In this document: positions 59,361 to 64,000 of the stretch, piece by piece
How the letters are laid out: the number at the start of each line of letters is the position of its first letter
Numbering within the stretch: the first letter of the stretch is position 1
Source: Ruminococcus_G sp050944435
GTDB taxonomy: Bacteria > Bacillota > Clostridia > Lachnospirales > Lachnospiraceae
Length of the DNA stretch: 64,000 nucleotides
Assembly (NCBI GenBank): GCA_050944435.1
Contig: JBMNRB010000011.1
Coordinates: 28,591-92,590 of the forward strand
Direction of reading: 5' to 3'
Notes under the pieces: model-generated
What the model saw: the letters and a program-made list of their open reading frames with translations, nothing else
Told to the model about the DNA's origin: nothing
The model's database searches: none
Program-made: the position numbers and the translations under genes

Positions 59361-60989
59361 TTAGATAGCCTTTTTCTCCAAGTCCTCATAGTAAACGCTT
59401 GAAAATAAATGTTCCAGCTCATTTCCAAAATTATATGAGATTTTAATTTTGCGGTTTTCATAAACTGTTATCTGGTCTATCATTTCCACAATAATATCTC
59501 TGTCTAATTCTTCAATGTCTTTCAGTTCCAACAGCCGTCTTAACCACGGTGTTTCAAAAACATCTCCTGTTACATTTTCTTTTTTCTTTTCTTCCAGCGT
59601 TTCAATCTGTTTGGAGTAAAGCGTTTCTTTTTGTTGATAGTCCTCTCGATAAGAAAAAAATTCTTCTTTAGAAATCAGTTCGTCTTTATAATCTTCATAA
59701 ATTGACTTTTTCAGCTTCTTCACTCTTTCAAGCTCTGTTTTTAACTTTGTCAGTTCTATGTCAGTTGATTTACTGATTTTAGTTGCCATGAAAGATTGTG
59801 ATTTTACAAGTTCCTGCAAATTCTCTACACTGCGGATAATCTGCTTCAAATCTCCCAGCACAATATCATTCAGCACTTGAAATGGGAGAGTATGCGGAGT
59901 GCAATAATCCTTTCCATTTCTTTTGTAAGTTCCACAATAGAATGAATAAGACTTACTTCCGTCAGCACGTCGCCAGAAATTTTTCATCATTGCCCGACCA
60001 CAATCACCACACTTGACAAAACCTGCAAAGATATTTTTATTTGTTTCCAAGTCAATATCCCTATGCTTTTTCGTCAGCAGTTTTTGTACCTTATCCCACA
60101 GTTGACGGTCTATAATCGGTTCATGGGTATTTTCAACTCTTATCCAGTTTTCTTTATCAACCGGACGCTGTCTGCTTCTCATGCGTTGGTGTTTCTTCCC
60201 TTGTATCATGTTGCCGATATACATTTCATTTTTCAACATGATATTTATCGTTGAATACGTCCAATAGGAAGTTTTCTCCAAACGGTTGCAATTCTTGTAA
60301 TTTTCGCCGTTAAGCTTTTTGTATTCCGACGGACAAAGGATACCCTCTGCATTTAAGGTTTTTGCAATGCTTTGTTTTCCTATCCCTTGTGCATACATTA
60401 TAAATATCCGTTTTACAACTTCGGACGCATATTCATCAATCACAAGTTTATTCTTGTTTGTAGGAGATTTTTTATATCCATAACTTGTAAATGCTCCGAT
60501 AAATTCTCCTGCTTTCTGCTTTGATTTTACAGTCGCTTGAATCTTGTTAGAAATATCTCTTGCATACTGTTCATTGAAAATATTTTTAATAGGAAGTAAC
60601 ATATCGTATGCCTGCTTCATACTATCAATATTATCTGTTACAGAAATAAAACGAACACCAAGCTCTGGAAAAACTCTTTCCAAGTAACGCCCTGTATCAA
60701 TATAATCTCGTCCGAAACGGGAAAGGTCTTTTACAACAACGCAATTTACCTTGTTATGTTCAATATCAGTAATCATTCTATGGAAGTCTGGTCTGTTGAA
60801 ATTCGTCCCCGTAAAACCGTCGTCAATATAAACATCATATAGGATAAAGTCATCATGCCTGTTCACATATTCTGTTAAAAGTTTTCTCTGATTTCCTACA
60901 CTATCGCTTTCTTCCTTATCTCCGTCCTCTCGTGATAATCTGATATAAACAGCTACGTTAAATAAGTTCAATACCTTTTGATAAGCCAT
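59361..60989 (-). CDS. Large serine recombinase (element integrase)
   Basis: The 542-residue protein has the catalytic Ser19 in YIRLSRED, the Resolvase motif VVKDLSRFGRDY, a recombinase domain, a zinc ribbon (CGDCG and two later Cys) and a C-terminal coiled coil with TVYENRKIKISYNFG. It resembles TnpX/TndX-type integrases that excise and insert elements. AGGTG precedes the ATG. It lies next to the chromosome junction. Confidence 0.92.
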   Translation of the reverse strand: MAYQKVLNLFNVAVYIRLSREDGDKEESDSVGNQRKLLTEYVNRHDDFILYDVYIDDGFTGTNFNRPDFHRMITDIEHNKVNCVVVKDLSRFGRDYIDTGRYLERVFPELGVRFISVTDNIDSMKQAYDMLLPIKNIFNEQYARDISNKIQATVKSKQKAGEFIGAFTSYGYKKSPTNKNKLVIDEYASEVVKRIFIMYAQGIGKQSIAKTLNAEGILCPSEYKKLNGENYKNCNRLEKTSYWTYSTINIMLKNEMYIGNMIQGKKHQRMRSRQRPVDKENWIRVENTHEPIIDRQLWDKVQKLLTKKHRDIDLETNKNIFAGFVKCGDCGRAMMKNFWRRADGSKSYSFYCGTYKRNGKDYCTPHTLPFQVLNDIVLGDLKQIIRSVENLQELVKSQSFMATKISKSTDIELTKLKTELERVKKLKKSIYEDYKDELISKEEFFSYREDYQQKETLYSKQIETLEEKKKENVTGDVFETPWLRRLLELKDIEELDRDIIVEMIDQITVYENRKIKISYNFGNELEHLFSSVYYEDLEKKAI

Positions 60990-61068
60990 TTTTTCACCTA
61001 TTCAACTGCCGTACCTATGATGATATTATATCATAAAGCACGGCATCTCTCCATTGTTTTCAAGAGAG

Positions 61069-61191
61069 TTACCCTCTTGATATTCCTTTTTTTACATGAG
61101 ATTTCACGATACGGATAAGCAATTCTTCTACGGAATATTTTCCTAAAAATTCCCGTTCCACAATATATTGTGCAGGTTCTTTCTTTGCCAA
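61069..61191 (-). CDS. Small basic protein upstream of the recombinase (40 residues)
   Basis: A frame starting at TTG 61191, eight bases after AGAGGGG, encodes a 40-residue protein that begins MAKKEPAQYIVERE and ends HVKKGISRG. It ends 80 bases before the recombinase gene in the same direction. Size, charge and position suggest a directionality factor or accessory DNA-binding protein, but no homology was established. Confidence 0.5.
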   Translation of the reverse strand: MAKKEPAQYIVEREFLGKYSVEELLIRIVKSHVKKGISRG

Positions 61192-61643
61192 TTTATCAAC
61201 CCCTCTAACCAGCTATCCATTCTCAACATACGCATATAGGCTTATCCAATATGCGTATTTTTTACAATGCTACATAAACAGACAGACGGCTCTGGAAAAG
61301 CTCCGCTGGTATCTCAACCAATCTCATTCCTATGAGCAAAACCACCTCTGGGACGTATCATTATCCTGTGAATACAGGTCATGGCAGGGCGACTTTTCCA
61401 AAGGTCGCTCTCGGATCACTGCGTGGGTCGCTCGCTCTCTTTTTGGAAAGGTCATGGCGTACAGTCTCCGTGGCTCGCTGTATCACAAACGTATCTGTCT
61501 GCTTTATTCAGTTTTCAAAGACCGCAACGGCTTATACGCCTGTCAAAGCCCATAAGAAACCATATAGGCTTTGATAGAAATACAAGCCCCCAAAGAGGAC
61601 GCAGGAAAGGGGGTAATGCGTCACTCTGTAATAGGACGTAGAA
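61192..61643. other. Gene-free stretch of the mobile element
   Basis: Open frames here are overlapping and not protein-like. The stretch contains a terminator-like hairpin (61228-61263), direct and inverted copies of a CTTTTCCAAAGG/CTTTTTGGAAAGG motif, and an imperfect hairpin TCAAAGCC/GGCTTTGA (61543-61574). It may be a remnant of an older insertion or a control region. Confidence 0.5.
61228..61263 (+). terminator. Intrinsic terminator, plus strand
   Basis: A 10-base perfect stem (61228-61237 with 61249-61258) with an 11-base loop and a T run to 61263. No plus-strand gene lies upstream within the element, so it may insulate the integrase region. Confidence 0.65.
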
Positions 61644-61892
61644 TTATGCTACTTTGAAATTAAGTACCTGTTCAATCAGTTTTGCTTCCAGACGACTACG
61701 CATATCCTCGTCAACGTTTGTATGAGGATTGCCGTATTCGTCAATGCTTGTTCGCATGGACAAGCGGGCAATGTATGGCTCATAGTGGCACAATACAACA
61801 TTCATAGCCAGAATATCGCCCTGTGAAGCTGAAACGATAACAGGGTAAGGCAGTAAGCCATTGCCTTTATGTACCGCTTTATTCTTCTTCAT
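61644..61892 (-). CDS. Tn916 Orf8-like helix-turn-helix protein
   Basis: The 82-residue protein (start MKKNKAVHKGNGLLPYPVI) matches the HTH_16/Orf8 family of Tn916-like elements, seen beside the Orf7-like sigma factor. The start at 61892 has GGAGG upstream and lies 14 bases inside the sigma gene. It is thought to act with the sigma protein to switch on excision and transfer. Confidence 0.82.
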   Translation of the reverse strand: MKKNKAVHKGNGLLPYPVIVSASQGDILAMNVVLCHYEPYIARLSMRTSIDEYGNPHTNVDEDMRSRLEAKLIEQVLNFKVA

Positions 61893-62307
61893 GTTGTTTT
61901 TCCTCCATTCTTTTTCTGACTTTTTCAAATCCTCTTTGACGCTTATAGTTCACTGTACGGCGTACAATTTTCAGCAGGTCGGCAATCTCGCCGTCATTGA
62001 AGCCTAAACCGTAAAGCAACAAGATAAAGCGTTCTTCCTCAGAAAGTTCCTGCAATGCTTCACTCAACAACTCATTCTTAATTTTCACGTCGTAGCCCAT
62101 GACTTTGTAAAGGTCATAGTCCGTGGAATAATCATCATAAGTCGAGAGTTCCGCAAGCTGTTCTGGCGTGAGTTCTGAAAAGGAAATCTGCAAATCGTTC
62201 ATACGCTGGCAATGCTTCTGAATATTGATTGCTTCATTCTTCAAAATCTTTTTGCAGTAACAGTCAAAGACTTTCTGGACGTCTTCCGGAGAAGTGGGTC
62301 TGTTCAC
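61879..62307 (-). CDS. Tn916 Orf7-like sigma-70 family factor
   Basis: The 142-residue protein ends in a sigma region 4 helix-turn-helix (LSEEERFILLLYGLGFNDGEI, in part, then VNYKRQRGFEKVRKR). Region 2 is absent or degenerate, as in Orf7 proteins. In Tn916 this pair activates expression of the integration genes. The gene lies upstream of the Orf8-like gene with a four-codon overlap. Confidence 0.83.
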   Translation of the reverse strand: MNRPTSPEDVQKVFDCYCKKILKNEAINIQKHCQRMNDLQISFSELTPEQLAELSTYDDYSTDYDLYKVMGYDVKIKNELLSEALQELSEEERFILLLYGLGFNDGEIADLLKIVRRTVNYKRQRGFEKVRKRMEEKQHEEE

Positions 62308-62747
62308 ATTTTCACCTCCTTTCGTTTATCAAAAGGTGGTGATTGTAACCGCTCCTTCCCCCTTTCCGTCATTAATACAAATGAGAGGGTACGAGCTGGC
62401 AAAGTCTGAAAAAGGAATACAGAAAAAGTAAAAAAGCTCAAAAAGTTATGAAAAACCCGTTGAGCTTTAATAAGTATAATCGACAAATAATGAGGAAATT
62501 CTACACGGAAATAGCTGAAAACTCCCTTACCTTGAATTAAGATTTTTTTGATGATTTTCTTTTATGCGCTCCTGTCATTCGTAATCCTCCCGTGAAGAAA
62601 CTGCCTTACCAAAATAAGGCAAATTTCAACAGAATAAGCATAAAAAATAAATCCGTCCTAATTCCGTCCATGTTCCTGTTTTTTAGCAGGAAATAAAAAA
62701 GATTACCACATCCAGCACAAATGCTGTAATTGCGATAACCTTGTATA
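62308..62747. other. Gene-free stretch upstream of the sigma-like gene
   Basis: The 440-base stretch holds no supported gene. It holds a terminator-like hairpin (see 62431-62468), a TATAAT on the plus strand at 62475-62480, and a long imperfect inverted repeat around CAGCA-CAAA-TGCTG near 62715-62730. Such leaders in Tn916-like elements can sense antibiotics by attenuation. Confidence 0.45.
62431..62468 (-). terminator. Terminator or attenuator before the sigma-like gene
   Basis: An eight-base stem AAAGCTCA/TGAGCTTT (62433-62440 with 62461-62468) precedes TTTTTTAC on the minus strand, 120 bases upstream of the sigma start. It could end readthrough or regulate the sigma-Orf8 pair. Confidence 0.55.
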
Positions 62748-63122
62748 TCAGATAATCTCTGCATTTTCTTTTATAAGCTGGCGAATATCGTCCTGCTTTG
62801 CTGGCGGTACTTGACTAATGAAGTCTGCCAACCATTTCTGTCTTTGTTCATAGAACTGTTCATCTTCATAATAGGCTGGATAGTCTTGCAAAATATCAAA
62901 TTCTCTGTCAGCCCGTTCCGCTTCGTTACACGCCAAATCCAAATATTCACCAATCAATTCCTGTGTATAGGAAGTATAGCCCAGAGCCATAGTAATATGG
63001 GTGATACGTTCAAAATCTGTCTGTGTCATAGCTTCCCTGCCTGTCAGTAAATTGTAGTCATGCCGTCCGCATACAGACAGAAATGTTTCTTTTTGTTTCT
63101 CCGCTTGTTCCATAAAATCCAC
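62748..63122 (-). CDS. Conserved element protein of unknown function
   Basis: The 124-residue acidic protein begins MDFMEQAEKQKETFL and ends in QDDIRQLIKENAEII. It is helical with no known catalytic motif. It lies 11 bases after the Spo0A-C-like gene and is probably co-transcribed. Its place in the element's regulation block suggests a role in control or stability, but the sequence does not show which. Confidence 0.6.
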   Translation of the reverse strand: MDFMEQAEKQKETFLSVCGRHDYNLLTGREAMTQTDFERITHITMALGYTSYTQELIGEYLDLACNEAERADREFDILQDYPAYYEDEQFYEQRQKWLADFISQVPPAKQDDIRQLIKENAEII

Positions 63123-63133
63123 TCCCTAAATCA

Positions 63134-63358
63134 TCAAAATTTTAACTGCCTGCTGGCAACACAGATAAATTCCTCTGGTGTAGGTGTACTGTTGCCAAAC
63201 ATTCGTTTAAACTCTGCCTGCTGTTCTGGGTCGTCACTGTTCATTGCGTCTATGATTTTCTCCTGTATCTGTTCACGGACTTCCGAAACAGATAGCCCAT
63301 GCAGACGAGCCATTTCTTTAATCATTTTTCTGCTGTCCCTTTTACTGAATTTCATCAT
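63134..63358 (-). CDS. Small Spo0A-C-like helix-turn-helix protein
   Basis: The 74-residue protein (start MMKFSKRDSRKM, with MIKEMARLHGLSVSEVREQI) resembles the small element proteins annotated as containing a Spo0A C-terminal-type domain. It has no receiver. GAGG lies 11 bases before the ATG at 63358. It is divergent from the XRE gene. It may be a DNA-binding switch of the element; a link to host sporulation is speculation. Confidence 0.55.
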   Translation of the reverse strand: MMKFSKRDSRKMIKEMARLHGLSVSEVREQIQEKIIDAMNSDDPEQQAEFKRMFGNSTPTPEEFICVASRQLKF

Positions 63359-63508
63359 ACGAAAGAACACCTCTTTTCTTAAAATTGATGATATATTCCA
63401 TAAAATCTTGCAGAATATATATTGTATAAATGTTTCATCTATACAGACTATTATATTACGCTCTGTGAATAGTTACAATGATAAAAAACAAGAAAGGAGA
63501 GGGAAACT

Positions 63509-63871
63509 GTGGAAATAGACTATAAAGCAATCGGACAACGTATCAAGATAGCACGAATCAAGAAAGGCATAACACAGGAAGTTGTCGCAGACCTTATAGA
63601 TATAACTCCGGCTCACATGAGCAACGTGGAAACAGGGAAAACCAAAGTCAGCCTACCGACACTGATTGAGATTGCCAATGTTCTTTCCGTATCAGTTGAT
63701 GTTCTCCTATGTGATAATGTACTTGCTTCCCAACACATTTTCAAGGGAGAGGCAAAAGAGATTTTCGAGGATTGCAACGAATACGAAACCCGCTTTTTAG
63801 TTGACCTGCTGAAATGTGCAAAATCAGCCATGCGTAGAGATAAGGAAGTAAGAAATCAGTTCAATAGATAA
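63509..63871 (+). CDS. XRE-family repressor-like regulator
   Basis: The 120-residue protein has a clear XRE helix-turn-helix (GITQEVVADLIDITPAHMSNVE in part; residues 19-50) and a helical C-terminal part. It starts at GTG after GGAGAGG. It is divergent from the element's Spo0A-C-like gene across 150 bases with AT-rich promoter-like sequence and is the likely immunity-type repressor of the element. Confidence 0.85.
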   Translation: MEIDYKAIGQRIKIARIKKGITQEVVADLIDITPAHMSNVETGKTKVSLPTLIEIANVLSVSVDVLLCDNVLASQHIFKGEAKEIFEDCNEYETRFLVDLLKCAKSAMRRDKEVRNQFNR

Positions 63872-63904
63872 AACGTAAGTAGGTAATCATCCGTACCTTG
63901 ACAA

Positions 63905-63934
63905 AATAAAAAATCCCCCGGCATTTACCAGGGG
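63905..63934 (-). terminator. Intrinsic terminator near the window end
   Basis: A seven-base stem (63915-63921 with 63928-63934, one G-U) followed in minus-strand RNA by a U run. It would end the transcript of the partial gene at 63946-64000 and is convergent with the XRE gene. Confidence 0.7.
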
Positions 63935-63945
63935 AAGCGCGTTCC

Positions 63946-64000
63946 TTACTTTTTCAGTTTGCTGTGGCAATCGGCCGGAAGACTGGCAGACCAGGGCAGA
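63946..64000 (-). CDS. 3' end of an unidentified gene
   Basis: The last 17 codons read LPWSASLPADCHSKLKK and stop at 63946, 12 bases before a terminator. The frame is open to the window edge. The family cannot be told from so few residues. Confidence 0.4.
   Translation of the reverse strand, partial: LPWSASLPADCHSKLKK

Larger units (their letters stand above)
59300..64000. mobile_element. One end of an integrative conjugative or mobilisable element
   Basis: A large serine recombinase next to a broken gene, followed by Orf8-like, sigma-like, XRE and Spo0A-C-like genes, is the regulatory end of a Tn916/Tn1549-like gut element. Transfer and cargo genes must lie beyond the window. No resistance gene is seen in this part. 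Confidence 0.78.

Noticed and set aside
61332..61641. Two overlapping plus-strand frames of 80-86 codons in the mobile element
   Set aside because: They overlap in different frames, lack clear ribosome binding sites and are not protein-like; probably artefacts of a structured DNA region.

Overview
The window looks like a chromosomal segment of a spore-forming anaerobic clostridium, most likely a Lachnospiraceae-type gut bacterium. This is judged from the Spo0A receiver domain, the SCIFF peptide with its maturase, HemZ, the apt-relA-MBL-hemZ-HD-hisS-aspS gene order, frequent TTG starts behind strong GGAGG sites, corrinoid-type UroD paralogues and a Tn916-like regulatory module in a mobile element. 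Most genes lie on the minus strand. No rRNA, tRNA or CRISPR array was recognised.

Layout. 1-7 kb: 5' part of spo0A with its own promoter and an 0A box, a lipid block (FakB/DegV, PlsY, diacylglycerol glycosyltransferase), a CsoR repressor, a patatin, a Dph6-like ligase, serine acetyltransferase and a 2-hydroxyacid dehydrogenase. 7-13 kb: one transcription unit of a GPH-type transporter, a PucR/CdaR regulator and two UroD/MtaA-like proteins, with a promoter and a perfect dyad at its head. 13-16.5 kb: a patch of gene decay (cysD stump fused out of frame to a CHR-like transporter gene; a frameshifted surface protein) around a Crp-type regulator and a TIGR04076 protein.

16.5-23.7 kb is the least conventional block. 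Two minus-strand operons each face a TetR-type regulator that starts with TTG. One encodes CooC/MinD-like ATPases, a zinc ribbon and a DUF3786 protein. The other encodes two divergent sirtuins whose active-site residues resemble the ADP-ribosylating class M, translationally coupled to a second DUF3786 protein. An IS91-like element follows (about 24.06-25.5 kb).

25.6-41 kb: tsf-rpsB with a structured leader; a cell-envelope cluster (Ser/Thr kinase with extracytoplasmic TPRs, Ig-like exported protein, repeat-bearing amidase, a HAD-CPBP fusion, two zinc-ribbon membrane proteins); argS, a LUD protein, a CBS protein and a lipoprotein. 41-59 kb: aspS, hisS, HD hydrolase, hemZ, MBL hydrolase, relA, apt, recJ, secDF, the SCIFF maturase and precursor, a small membrane protein whose ribosome binding site lies inside a hairpin, a repeat-rich surface protein with a possible Spo0A-dependent promoter, YdcF and an amidase.

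From about 59.3 kb to the end lies one end of an integrative element. Its serine recombinase sits next to the broken 5' end of the amidase gene. It carries a Tn916-like Orf8/sigma pair, a small Spo0A-C-like protein and an XRE regulator; its far end is outside the window.
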